Of a stretch of DNA of 64,000 nucleotides, positions 35,291 to 43,241 are shown piece by piece. Origin of the DNA: Pseudodesulfovibrio sp. 5S69. GTDB taxonomy: Bacteria > Desulfobacterota > Desulfovibrionia > Desulfovibrionales > Desulfovibrionaceae. The DNA lies in the NCBI RefSeq assembly GCF_037094465.1, contig NZ_CP146609.1, forward strand, positions 3,653,501-3,717,500, written 5' to 3'. Numbering within the stretch: position 1 is the stretch's first letter; each line of letters begins with the position of its first letter. Position numbers and translations under genes: made by a program. The notes below the pieces were generated by a model that was given only the letters and a program-made list of their open reading frames with translations, ran no database searches and was not told where the DNA came from.

Positions 35291-38200
35291 CTAGGCCGGT
35301 TCCTCCAGGGCCGCGTCGATGACCGACAGCATCGGCCCATCGTGGAACCCCTTGAGCACGGTGGCGCTGTTGGGGCAGACAGCGGCGCATGCGCCGCACC
35401 CCTGGCAGAGGATCTCGTCCACGACGATCCGCTCCTCGGCCATGTCCACGCTTCTCGCTCCATACGGGCAGGCGCTGACGCAGGCCTGGCACAGGGAGCA
35501 CAGGGAGTCGCGCACCGTGGCCACCACGGTCTCGCGGGGAATCTTCTCGGCGTTGAGGATGCGCAGGGCCCGCTGGGCAGCGGCCTTGGCCGAGGCCACG
35601 GTCTCGCGCATGCGCCGGGGCCCCAGGGCGATGCCGCACATGTAGATGCCCTGCTTGAGGAAATCCACGGGCCGCCACTTGAAGTCCGCCTCGCGGTAGA
35701 AGCCGTCCTCGTCGATCTCCACGTCGAAGACCTCGAGCAGGTCCTCCACGTCGTTGGGCTCGATGCCGCTGGCCAGGGACAGGATGTCCGGGCGCAGCTC
35801 CACCTGGCCCCGCAGGACGGGGTCGAATCCCCGGACCACGGGCTTGCCGTCCTCGAAGGTCACCTGGGGCGTGGTCAGGTCGTCATAGCGGATGAAGATG
35901 GCCCCGGCCTTGCGTGCCCGGGTGTAATAGGTCTCCAGGAACCCCTGGGTCATGATGTCCCGGTAGAAGACGTAAACGGGCAGGTCCGGGTTGCGCTCCT
36001 TGAGGGCGAGTACGTTCTTGAGCATCTCCGGACAGCAGACCTTGCTGCAGTAGCTCCGGTCCTCGCCCTCGTTGCGCCAGCACTGGATCATGACCACGGA
36101 CGACAGCGCCTTGGCGTCGAGCCGGCCGGTGGCCAACTGCTCTTCCAGGGCCAGGTGGGTCATGACCGGCTTGTGCACGCACAGCCCGGACTCGTAGACC
36201 TTGGCCTCGTGGCCGCCGGTGGCCAGGATGCTCACCCCGTGCTCCAGGGGGAAGACCCCCCTGGGGCTGGCGATGGCCGAGCGGAAATGCCCCGCGCGGC
36301 CGCGCGACAGGACCACCCGCGCCTCCTTGAAGACCTTGATGTTCGGGTGCTTCTCCACCTGGGCGATGAGCTCCTCCATGTAGGCGCGCGGGTCCGTGCC
36401 GTCCAACTGGGTGTGCAGCCGCATGGCCGTGCCGCCGAGATGCTCCTCGGCCTCCACCAGGCAGACCCCGTAGCCCTGGTCCGCGATGGACATGGCCGCG
36501 ACCATGCCGGCCAGGCCGCCGCCGACCACCAGAGCCGAGCGGACCACGTCCACGGTCACGGCCGGGCCGGAGGGGTCCGCGCCCTGCAACCGGGCCACGG
36601 CCGTGGCCAGGGAAGCGTATATCTCGCGCTCGATGCGCCCGTCCCCGTTGCCGCCCACGGTAGCGGTGTAGATGTCGACCACGTCCATGAGCGCGGGGTT
36701 CAGGCCGATGGTCCGGCCCAGTTCCTTGAGCTTCGGGATATAGGCGTACGGCATGCACGCCCCTATGAGCAGGCGGTTGGGCTTGTACTCCAGGGCCGCC
36801 TCCTCGATGTCCTTCCACCCCTGCGGGGTGCAGGCGCTGCCCACGCGCATGACCTTGCAGACCGAGTGGACCCGCTGCATGCGGTCGGCCAGGGCGTCCA
36901 GGTCCACGGCCTGCTCCAGGGTCGGGCAGGAGGTGCAGATGGTCACCAACGTCCGCGCCGGATCCCTGGACACGTCCGGGTACTCCGGCTCGGGCTCGGC
37001 CTCGATGCCCGCCAGGACGTCGTAGGCCTTTATGATCCGCGACGCGGCCTGGGCCGCGGCCCCGGCGTGGATGACCGACTCGGAGATATCGCGGGGCTCG
37101 CCGCAGGCGCCCGCCGCGAACACGCCCACCCGGCTGGTCCGCTCGGGCCGGTACGGCAGGGTGTCCACGAAGCCCCATTCGTTGAGGTCCACGCCCATGG
37201 TCAGGGCGAACTTGTCCATGCCCAGGGGCGGCCGCGCCCCGGCGGCCAGGATGACCATGTCGAACTCCTCGGCCACCAGCTCGCCCGCGTCGGTCAGGTA
37301 TTCCAACCTCAGCCCCCTGCCGTCTTCAGCAGGCAGGATGGAGTGCGGGCGGCTGCGCACGAAGCGCACGCCGTGCTCCTTCTCCGCGCTGGTCCGGTAG
37401 CGCTGGTACCCCTTGCCCGAGGTGCGCATATCCATGTAGAAGATGGCGGTCTCCACCTCCCCGCCCGTGGCCCGCTTGGCCAGCAGCGCCTCCTTGATGG
37501 AGAACATGCAGCACACCCCGGAGCAGAAATCCGCGTTCTTGTGCGCGTCGCGCGAGCCCACGCACTGGAGCCAGGCGATGCGCTCGACCTTTTCCCCGTC
37601 GGGCCGCCGCAGTTCGCCGCCGGTGGGCCCGGTGCCCGAGAGCAGCCGCTCGAATTCCACGGCGGTGAGCACGCCGGGGTGGCCGTAGTTCCAGATGTCC
37701 GCCCCGCCCTCGGGGTCCATGTTCGGGTTGTAGCAGTCGAAGCCCCCGGCCAGGACCACGGCCCCGACCTCGAGCTTGTCCGTGTGATCGGACAGAATGC
37801 GCACGTAGAGCTTGTCCAGCCAGGGCACGAAGGCCTTGCCCTTGAGCGGCTTGACCAGGTATTCGCGCGCGCCCTGCATGACCAGGTCCGCAGCGGCCTC
37901 TTCGCCGTCCTTGTCGGCCAGGACCACCACGGGCAGGTCGGGCCGCAACTCCCTGGCACGGGTCAGGACCCGCTCGGCGTCCATGTCTTCCAGGCCCATG
38001 CCCACCAGGAGCAGCCCGACCGGCTCCTCCGAGGCGAGCCTGTCCACGGCCTCGCGGCCGGATTCGGTGAAGTGCAGCGGGAAGTTCTGCTCCTTGAGCT
38101 CCTTCTCCATCATGTCCCGCACGTCCGGGTCGCGGTCGGCCACCAGGATGTGGAAGTCCTTGCGCTCCTCGAACTTGAAGTCGATGGCCCCGGTGGGGCA

Positions 38201-38719
38201 GGCTTCGAAGCACTTCCAGCAACGCTGGCAGTTGTCCAGGTCGAGCACGTAGTGATTGGGGATGGCATGGGGCACGGGCAGATAGACCGCCGTACGTTCG
38301 GTCAGCCCGGCGTTGAACTCGCTGGGCACGCGCACCGGGCAGACCTCGGAGCACTTGCCGCAGCTAATGCACTTGGCCGGATCGATGAGTGTGGACTTGC
38401 GCTTGAGCGAGACCAGGAACTTGCCGGGCTCTCCCTCCATGGTCTCCACCTCGGTGGACAACATGATGTCGATGTTGTCGTGGAACAGCCCCTTGCGCAG
38501 GCAGAACTGGCTGGAGGAGTCGCGCGACATCAGCGGCAGCATGCGGCACATGCCGCAGTGGTCCGAAGGGAACTGATGGTCCAGTTGGCTGAGGATGCCG
38601 CCGTGGCTGGGCCTGCGGTCGACGAGCGCCACCTTGTGCCCGGTGACGGCCAGGTCCAGAGCCGCGCGGATGCCGCCGATGCCCGCTCCGACCACCATTG
38701 CGCCGTATTGCTTTCTCAT
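35291..38719 (-). CDS. Tandem double HdrA with embedded receiver-like domain
   Basis: A 1142-residue flavoprotein. Module 1: FAD site VVGAGIGGIRAALDLA (8-24), [4Fe-4S] motifs at 117-128 and 164-174, then a CheY-like domain (about 188-305), then the HdrA core with CVGSRD and CSGVCCMFSIKEAL (386-412). Module 2 begins near 590 with a degenerate HdrA N-domain (CTSCPTLEQA), a second FAD site VVGGGLAGMVAAMS (731-744), WRNEGEDRSYCSKVCCPEML (881-900) and two C-terminal [4Fe-4S] motifs (1074-1084, 1105-1115). The receiver keeps Asp195 and Lys290 but has Gly240 where the phospho-Asp should be. Start at ATG 38719 with GGAGG upstream. Confidence 0.9.
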   Translation of the reverse strand: MRKQYGAMVVGAGIGGIRAALDLAVTGHKVALVDRRPSHGGILSQLDHQFPSDHCGMCRMLPLMSRDSSSQFCLRKGLFHDNIDIMLSTEVETMEGEPGKFLVSLKRKSTLIDPAKCISCGKCSEVCPVRVPSEFNAGLTERTAVYLPVPHAIPNHYVLDLDNCQRCWKCFEACPTGAIDFKFEERKDFHILVADRDPDVRDMMEKELKEQNFPLHFTESGREAVDRLASEEPVGLLLVGMGLEDMDAERVLTRARELRPDLPVVVLADKDGEEAAADLVMQGAREYLVKPLKGKAFVPWLDKLYVRILSDHTDKLEVGAVVLAGGFDCYNPNMDPEGGADIWNYGHPGVLTAVEFERLLSGTGPTGGELRRPDGEKVERIAWLQCVGSRDAHKNADFCSGVCCMFSIKEALLAKRATGGEVETAIFYMDMRTSGKGYQRYRTSAEKEHGVRFVRSRPHSILPAEDGRGLRLEYLTDAGELVAEEFDMVILAAGARPPLGMDKFALTMGVDLNEWGFVDTLPYRPERTSRVGVFAAGACGEPRDISESVIHAGAAAQAASRIIKAYDVLAGIEAEPEPEYPDVSRDPARTLVTICTSCPTLEQAVDLDALADRMQRVHSVCKVMRVGSACTPQGWKDIEEAALEYKPNRLLIGACMPYAYIPKLKELGRTIGLNPALMDVVDIYTATVGGNGDGRIEREIYASLATAVARLQGADPSGPAVTVDVVRSALVVGGGLAGMVAAMSIADQGYGVCLVEAEEHLGGTAMRLHTQLDGTDPRAYMEELIAQVEKHPNIKVFKEARVVLSRGRAGHFRSAIASPRGVFPLEHGVSILATGGHEAKVYESGLCVHKPVMTHLALEEQLATGRLDAKALSSVVMIQCWRNEGEDRSYCSKVCCPEMLKNVLALKERNPDLPVYVFYRDIMTQGFLETYYTRARKAGAIFIRYDDLTTPQVTFEDGKPVVRGFDPVLRGQVELRPDILSLASGIEPNDVEDLLEVFDVEIDEDGFYREADFKWRPVDFLKQGIYMCGIALGPRRMRETVASAKAAAQRALRILNAEKIPRETVVATVRDSLCSLCQACVSACPYGARSVDMAEERIVVDEILCQGCGACAAVCPNSATVLKGFHDGPMLSVIDAALEEPA

Positions 38720-38759
38720 GTTTTCCTCCCGTATGTCGGGCCGTGATTCGGGCCGAAGA

Positions 38760-39887
38760 TCAGGCCATGTGCGAAACCGCGTCCTGGAACTCGTCTTCCT
38801 TGAAGACCGACAGGGGCGGCGGTTCATCCAGGCTGCGGCCCGGCACGTAGTCGAAGCTTTCCTGGGTGCGCGCGGCCACGGTGCGGAACAGCTCCATGAC
38901 CGGGATGTCGTTGGGGCAGGCGTTGGAACACTGCCCGCAGCCCACACAGGCCATGGACATGTGGGCCATGCGCGTCAGATGGTAGAAGACCGTGTCCGTG
39001 GGCATCTTCAGCGAGCCCTTGCGCTTGGCCCAGCCCATGTACTGCCACGGCTTGTGCTCGAAGACGTCGGTGTTGAAGACGCACTCCTTGCAGTAGCAGA
39101 CCGGGCAGGCCACCCGGCAGTTGTAGCAGTTGACGCAGGAGGCCAGGTACTCGGACAGGTCGGTCAGGGTGCCGGTGGCCGCGTGGGTGCGCTCGAACAT
39201 CGCGTCCCGGTTGGCGGTGCGGACTTCGATCATGGCCCCGAGCGCCGCGTCGCGGCCACCCGGCTCGGACTCGGGCAGCCCCAGACCGATGAGCAGGGAC
39301 TCGCCGCGCGGGCTGGCGGCCATGACCGGGATGTGCCCGGACAGGTCGGCCCCGGCCAGGCCGAGGATGATGTCCGCGTTCTCCGGGGCCGGGTGCTCGC
39401 AGGCCAGGCAGGCCGGGGCGATCTCCGCGCCGCCGTTGCCGATCTGTCTGTGAAACTCCAGGGTGGATTCGAACGGGTCGCGCTCGCCGCGGAAGGCCTT
39501 GTAGCCGATGTTGTCAAAGGCCCCCATGCAGTCCAGGCCGACCAGGATGACGTCGTCGATGCTCCCCTGGTTGAGCTTGACCAGCTCGACGAAGGCGCGG
39601 ATCTCGCACGGCCGCATGACCGCCGCGATGCGCTCGCCCGCCTGGCCTCTGGTCAGCCGGGCCAGGAGCTTGGCGCTGTTCATGGGAAAGGCCGGGGCCA
39701 GCGGGTCCGCTCCGGAGAGCTGGTCCGGGTCGGTCACCAGGGTCGGCATGGGGATGCCCTTGCCGAACAGGTGCATGGGCACCAGCACGCCGCCGATGCT
39801 CTCGTTGTCCATCAGCCCGCGCAGGAATTCCTGCACCGCCGTGATCGGGTTGCCCCCGTCGATCCGAATCATTGCCGTGGTAGCCAT
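38760..39887 (-). CDS. FrhB/FdhB-like iron-sulfur flavoprotein
   Basis: A 375-residue protein like the beta subunit of F420-hydrogenase / formate dehydrogenase (FrhB/FdhB). The N-terminal half has MRPCEIRAFVELVKL and LVGLDCMGAFD, the family's flavin region. The second half has a Cys-rich stretch (CVNCYNCRVACPVCYCKEC) and a late [4Fe-4S] motif (CVGCGQCSNACPNDIP). In other Hdr complexes this type of subunit connects an electron donor (reduced F420, NADH or formate) to HdrA. It lies between mvhD (16 bases) and the tandem HdrA gene (40 bases), so it is a likely input module. Confidence 0.8.
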   Translation of the reverse strand: MATTAMIRIDGGNPITAVQEFLRGLMDNESIGGVLVPMHLFGKGIPMPTLVTDPDQLSGADPLAPAFPMNSAKLLARLTRGQAGERIAAVMRPCEIRAFVELVKLNQGSIDDVILVGLDCMGAFDNIGYKAFRGERDPFESTLEFHRQIGNGGAEIAPACLACEHPAPENADIILGLAGADLSGHIPVMAASPRGESLLIGLGLPESEPGGRDAALGAMIEVRTANRDAMFERTHAATGTLTDLSEYLASCVNCYNCRVACPVCYCKECVFNTDVFEHKPWQYMGWAKRKGSLKMPTDTVFYHLTRMAHMSMACVGCGQCSNACPNDIPVMELFRTVAARTQESFDYVPGRSLDEPPPLSVFKEDEFQDAVSHMA

Positions 39888-39903
39888 GTCAGCCTCCCAT
39901 GCC

Positions 39904-40329
39904 CTAGATCACGGCCATGGAACGCGCTTCCATGGGACCGAGCTCTCTGATTTCGTTGATGAAGTTGTTTACCGTCGCGGCAAACTCGTTACCCTCGCTC
40001 GCCCCCACCCAGGTCAGCTTGACCCGCTCCTTCTCGATGCCGAACTGGGGCAGGATCTCGTTCAGGAGCTTGACCCGCCGCCGGGCCTTGTAGTTGCCGT
40101 TGATGTAGTGGCAGTCGCCGGGGTGGCAGCCCGAGACGAGCACCCCGTCCGCTCCGGAGAGCAGGGACTTGACGATGTACTTGGGGTCCACCATGCCGGT
40201 GCACATCATGCGCACCATGCGCAGGTTGGGCTGCTGGATCATCCGCGATGTCCCGGCCAGGTCCGCGGCCGTGAAGGTGCACCAGTTGCAGACAAAGGCC
40301 AGAATGGTCGGTTCGAACTCGCTACTCAT
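39904..40329 (-). CDS. mvhD: MvhD-family [2Fe-2S] electron-transfer subunit
   Basis: A 141-residue protein of the methyl-viologen-reducing hydrogenase delta family that feeds electrons into HdrA. The five family Cys are visible: FVCNWCTFTAAD, MMCTGMVD and VSGCHPGDCHY. Its start lies 8 bases inside the end of hdrA, so the two are translationally coupled. In class II benzoyl-CoA reductase complexes the relative BamF can carry selenocysteine; here all positions are Cys. No hydrogenase genes are nearby. Confidence 0.93.
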   Translation of the reverse strand: MSSEFEPTILAFVCNWCTFTAADLAGTSRMIQQPNLRMVRMMCTGMVDPKYIVKSLLSGADGVLVSGCHPGDCHYINGNYKARRRVKLLNEILPQFGIEKERVKLTWVGASEGNEFAATVNNFINEIRELGPMEARSMAVI

Positions 40330-42358
40330 GACGCGCCTCCTTGACGGGCCGTTGCACGGGAATCTCCACCGGTTGCGCCCCGCCCTGTTCCGGCGGCAGC
40401 CAGCCGGGGACCATCCCGAGCAGCCCGTCTATTTCGTTGAATATCTGTGTCTCGTTGAAGTGCTTGATCCGGGCCGCGCCGCTCGGACAGTACCCGGCGC
40501 ACGAGCCGCACCCCTTGCACATGGCCTCGTTGATCACGGCCACGTTGCGCCGCTCGTCGAACTCGATGGCCGAGTAGGCGCACAACCCCACGCAGACCCG
40601 GCAGCCCACGCAGATGTCCGGGTTGATCCAGGAGGTGGTCGGCGAGATGGAGACCGTGCCCTTGGCAGCCAAGGCCAGGGCCTGGGCCGCGCCGCCCGAG
40701 GCGTGGGAGACCGCGTCCGGGATGTCCTTGGGCCCTTGGCAGGCCCCGGCCAGGAAGACCCCGTCCGTGGCCGTGGAGACCGGCCCGAGCTTGGGGTGCT
40801 CTTCCAGCAGGAAGCCGTCCTGGCCCTGGGCCACGCCGAAGACGCGGGCCACTTCGGTCATGTCCGCCCTCGGCTCCATGGCCGTGCACAGGACGACCAT
40901 GTCCACGGGCAGGCGCACGTTCATGCCGAGCAGGGTGTCCTCGCCCACCACCACGAGCTTGCCGTCCTCCTGCACGATCTCGGCGGGCCGCCCCCGGATG
41001 AAGGTCACGCCTTCCTCCTGGACCCGCCTGTAGAACTCCTCGTAGCCCTTCCCGAAGCAACGCATGTCGATGTAGAAATTGTAGACCTTGGTGTCGTGGC
41101 CGACCTTGTCCTTGATCAGGTGGTCGTACTTGAGCGCGTACATGCAGCAGGTCCGCGAGCAGTACTCGTGATAGTTGCGGTCGCGGCTGCCCACGCAGTG
41201 GATGATGGCCACGGACTCCGGCTTCTCGCCGTTCTTCATGACGATCTTGCCCTCGGTGGGGCCGACCGCGTTGTTCAGGCGCTCGAACTGGAGGGCCGTG
41301 TAGACCTCGTCGTACCGCCCGAAGCCGTATTCGCGCATGGGGGTGGGGTCCATGGTGTCGTAGCCCGTGGCCAGGACGATGGAGCCCACGTGGAAGACCT
41401 CGCGGGTCTCCTTCATGTCGTAGTCGATGGCCCCCGTGGGGCAAATCTTCTGGCAGACTCCGCACTTGTCCTTGGTGATCTTCTTGCAGATCGTGCCGTC
41501 GATGACCGGAGTGTTGGGAACGGCCTGGGGCGAGTTGCGGTAGATGGCCTTGCGGTGCCCGAGCCCCTCGTTGAACTCGCTGATCGCCTTGGTCGGGCAC
41601 TTCTCCAGGCAGGCCCCGCAGCCGGTGCAGATGTCCTCATTGACATAGCGCGGCTTGTGCTTGACCGTGACCGTGTAGTTGCCCACGAACCCGGTGACCT
41701 CCTCCACCTCGGACCAGGTCATCAGGTTGATGTTCGGCTCCTGGCTGACCGCGACCATCTTGGGCGTGGAGATGCAGGCCGCGCAGTCGAGCGTCGGAAA
41801 GGTCTTGTCGAACTGGGCCATGTGCCCGCCGATGGACGGGCTCTTCTCCACCAGATGGACCTTGTGTCCGGACTTGGCGATGTCGAGCGAGGCCTGGATG
41901 CCCGCGATGCCCGCGCCCACGACCATGACGTCGGGCAGGACCTCGACCTCTCGCGAGTAGAGCTTCTGGTGGTCGGCCACCCGCTCCACCGCCGCCTCGA
42001 CGATGTGCCGCGCCTTGGCCGTGGCCTCAAGCGGGTCCGCCGTGGTCCAGGAGCAGTGCTCGCGGATGCAGCAGTGCTGCATCAGGTACGGATTGAGCCC
42101 GGCCCGTGCGCAGGCCTGCTGAAAGGTCTTCTCGTGCAGCCGGGGCGAACAGGAGGCGACCACCACCCGATCCAACCCGTACTGCCGGATGTCCCGGATG
42201 ATCATCTCCTGGCCGGGGTCCGAGCACATGAACTGGTAGTCCCTGGACACGACCACGTCCTTGAGGCCGCCCGCGAATTCGGCCACCCCCTCGCAGTCGA
42301 CCTTGCCCGCGATGTTGGACCCGCAATGACAGACATAGACACCGATCTTTCTGGACAT
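40322..42358 (-). CDS. hdrA: Heterodisulfide reductase subunit A (HdrA)
   Basis: A complete 678-residue HdrA, the flavin-based electron-bifurcating hub. The N-terminal domain (VYVCHCGSNIAGKVD, CSDPGQEMI, ASCSPRLHEKTF, REHCSWT) is followed by the FAD site MVVGAGIAGIQASLDIA (about 145-160). Further on are [4Fe-4S] motifs CTGCGACLEKCP and CGVCQKICP, CVGSRD / YCSRTCCMYALK, and C-terminal ferredoxin motifs CVGCRVCVGLC and CKGCGSCAGYCPSG. It is the first hdr gene of the operon. With the tandem HdrA downstream, the operon supplies three HdrA modules. An IS3-type orfA lies 25 bases upstream. Confidence 0.94.
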   Translation of the reverse strand: MSRKIGVYVCHCGSNIAGKVDCEGVAEFAGGLKDVVVSRDYQFMCSDPGQEMIIRDIRQYGLDRVVVASCSPRLHEKTFQQACARAGLNPYLMQHCCIREHCSWTTADPLEATAKARHIVEAAVERVADHQKLYSREVEVLPDVMVVGAGIAGIQASLDIAKSGHKVHLVEKSPSIGGHMAQFDKTFPTLDCAACISTPKMVAVSQEPNINLMTWSEVEEVTGFVGNYTVTVKHKPRYVNEDICTGCGACLEKCPTKAISEFNEGLGHRKAIYRNSPQAVPNTPVIDGTICKKITKDKCGVCQKICPTGAIDYDMKETREVFHVGSIVLATGYDTMDPTPMREYGFGRYDEVYTALQFERLNNAVGPTEGKIVMKNGEKPESVAIIHCVGSRDRNYHEYCSRTCCMYALKYDHLIKDKVGHDTKVYNFYIDMRCFGKGYEEFYRRVQEEGVTFIRGRPAEIVQEDGKLVVVGEDTLLGMNVRLPVDMVVLCTAMEPRADMTEVARVFGVAQGQDGFLLEEHPKLGPVSTATDGVFLAGACQGPKDIPDAVSHASGGAAQALALAAKGTVSISPTTSWINPDICVGCRVCVGLCAYSAIEFDERRNVAVINEAMCKGCGSCAGYCPSGAARIKHFNETQIFNEIDGLLGMVPGWLPPEQGGAQPVEIPVQRPVKEARHE

Positions 42359-42383
42359 GTCCCATCCTCCATGAAAACCGTGT

Positions 42384-42653
42384 TCACCGTGTGGGTTTGC
42401 CGCTGGTCAGTTCCAGGGTCAGCTCGCCCACCAACTTCTTGAGCTCCTCGTTCTCCGCCGCCAGCTCCATGTCGCCGAGAGGCAGGGGCGGCTTCTCGAA
42501 CACGAGGTGGCTGTTCTCCAGGAAATGCCCTCGCCACTTGTAGTACTGGCCCGGCCGCAGGTCGTGGGCCCGGCAGAGATCGTTGACGCACTCGCCCATC
42601 AATCCCGCCAGCACGATCCTGGCCTTGGTCTTGGAATCCCACTTTCTCCTCAT
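42384..42653 (-). CDS. IS3-family OrfA-like helix-turn-helix protein, without OrfB
   Basis: An 89-residue protein starting MRRKWDSKTKARIVLAGLMG, with the helix-turn-helix (VNDLCRAHDLRPGQYYKWR) and the C-terminal coiled coil (LAAENEELKKLVGELTLEL) of IS3 transposase OrfA. No OrfB integrase, inverted ends or target duplication was found. It is either an IS remnant or a domesticated DNA-binding protein. It lies on the same strand directly before hdrA and after the likely promoter, so it should be co-transcribed with the Hdr operon. I start at 42653; an upstream open stretch looks non-coding. Confidence 0.75.
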   Translation of the reverse strand: MRRKWDSKTKARIVLAGLMGECVNDLCRAHDLRPGQYYKWRGHFLENSHLVFEKPPLPLGDMELAAENEELKKLVGELTLELTSGKPTR

Positions 42654-42848
42654 CCGCCGACCCTCCTGCCGATATTCCAGGTCTCGCCACTGCCTGTGCT
42701 TTCCTCTGGAGAGCCGGTGAGTCCGGCATCCTCCTCCGCCATCCCTCGGCCCACATTTTTTTTGGGCCAACCGCCCGAATTGGGAGGCGAAATTCGCGTT
42801 CATCCGCATGCCCCACCGTCCGCGCGGCCCACTCACTTTGTCCCTAAG

Positions 42849-42863
42849 TCAAGATGCGTGCCG
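42849..42863 (-). promoter_or_regulatory. Sigma54-like promoter candidate for the orfA/Hdr operon
   Basis: On the minus strand CGGCAC, five bases, then TTGA resembles TGGCAC-N5-TTGC with correct spacing but two mismatches (first T to C, and C to A in the -12 element). Repeated palindromes lie 90-260 bases upstream. The region 42654-43241 holds no gene. Confidence 0.4.
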
Positions 42864-42951
42864 TTTTAAACATAGAGAGGAATATGGGGATGATAATGGA
42901 GAGACATGTCCACAGGAGCGACTTAACCACCACAAAAAACGGAGTTTTTCG

Positions 42952-42966
42952 TCTTGCCGCACGAGA
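42952..42966. promoter_or_regulatory. Degenerate copy of the TCTTGC-N3-GCAAGA site
   Basis: TCTTGC, CGC, ACGAGA: the left arm is exact, the right arm has two changes relative to the perfect copies at 42971 and 43094. It lies 4 bases from the next copy, suggesting cooperative binding. Confidence 0.45.
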
Positions 42967-42970
42967 CGGT

Positions 42971-42985
42971 TCTTGCGCCGCAAGA
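42971..42985. promoter_or_regulatory. Palindromic site TCTTGC-N3-GCAAGA (copy 1)
   Basis: A perfect 6+6 palindrome around GCC in the gap between the Hdr operon and the divergent NtrC-family gene. Its arms are identical to the site at 43094-43108. Confidence 0.6.
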
Positions 42986-43092
42986 CGGACCGGCACGGCT
43001 AAGAGAGTCGAGAATCATTTTCATCGGGAGTTTCAAGCCCCTTGCGTTGCGACCCACTCTCCTGTTCTCCAAGAACTTTCAGGCGGAAACGC

Positions 43093-43109
43093 ATCTTGCC
43101 GGGCAAGAT
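43093..43109. promoter_or_regulatory. Palindromic site ATCTTGCC-G-GGCAAGAT (copy 2)
   Basis: A perfect 8+8 palindrome with a single central G, containing TCTTGC-N3-GCAAGA. It is 133 bases before the start of the regulator gene and about 230 bases upstream of the sigma54-like promoter, a usual distance for an enhancer. Confidence 0.62.
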
Positions 43110-43241
43110 ACCGGAGCGGAAAAGGAGAGAATCGAAAGGGGTTTTTCCAAGTATTTCGAAGGCCAAAAGGCATTGCCCATGAATTGAAAATTGTGCTACG
43201 TCTGAACCATCAATCATGCTGCAAGGGGAGGGGGGCACCCC

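Noticed and set aside
35291..38719. Two adjacent hdrA genes joined by a sequencing error
   Set aside because: One open frame continues through both modules with no start or ribosome site between them, and the linker region is homologous to the normal HdrA N-domain.
42384..42653. Complete IS3-family insertion sequence
   Set aside because: There is no OrfB frame, no terminal inverted repeats and no target duplication; only an OrfA-like gene remains.
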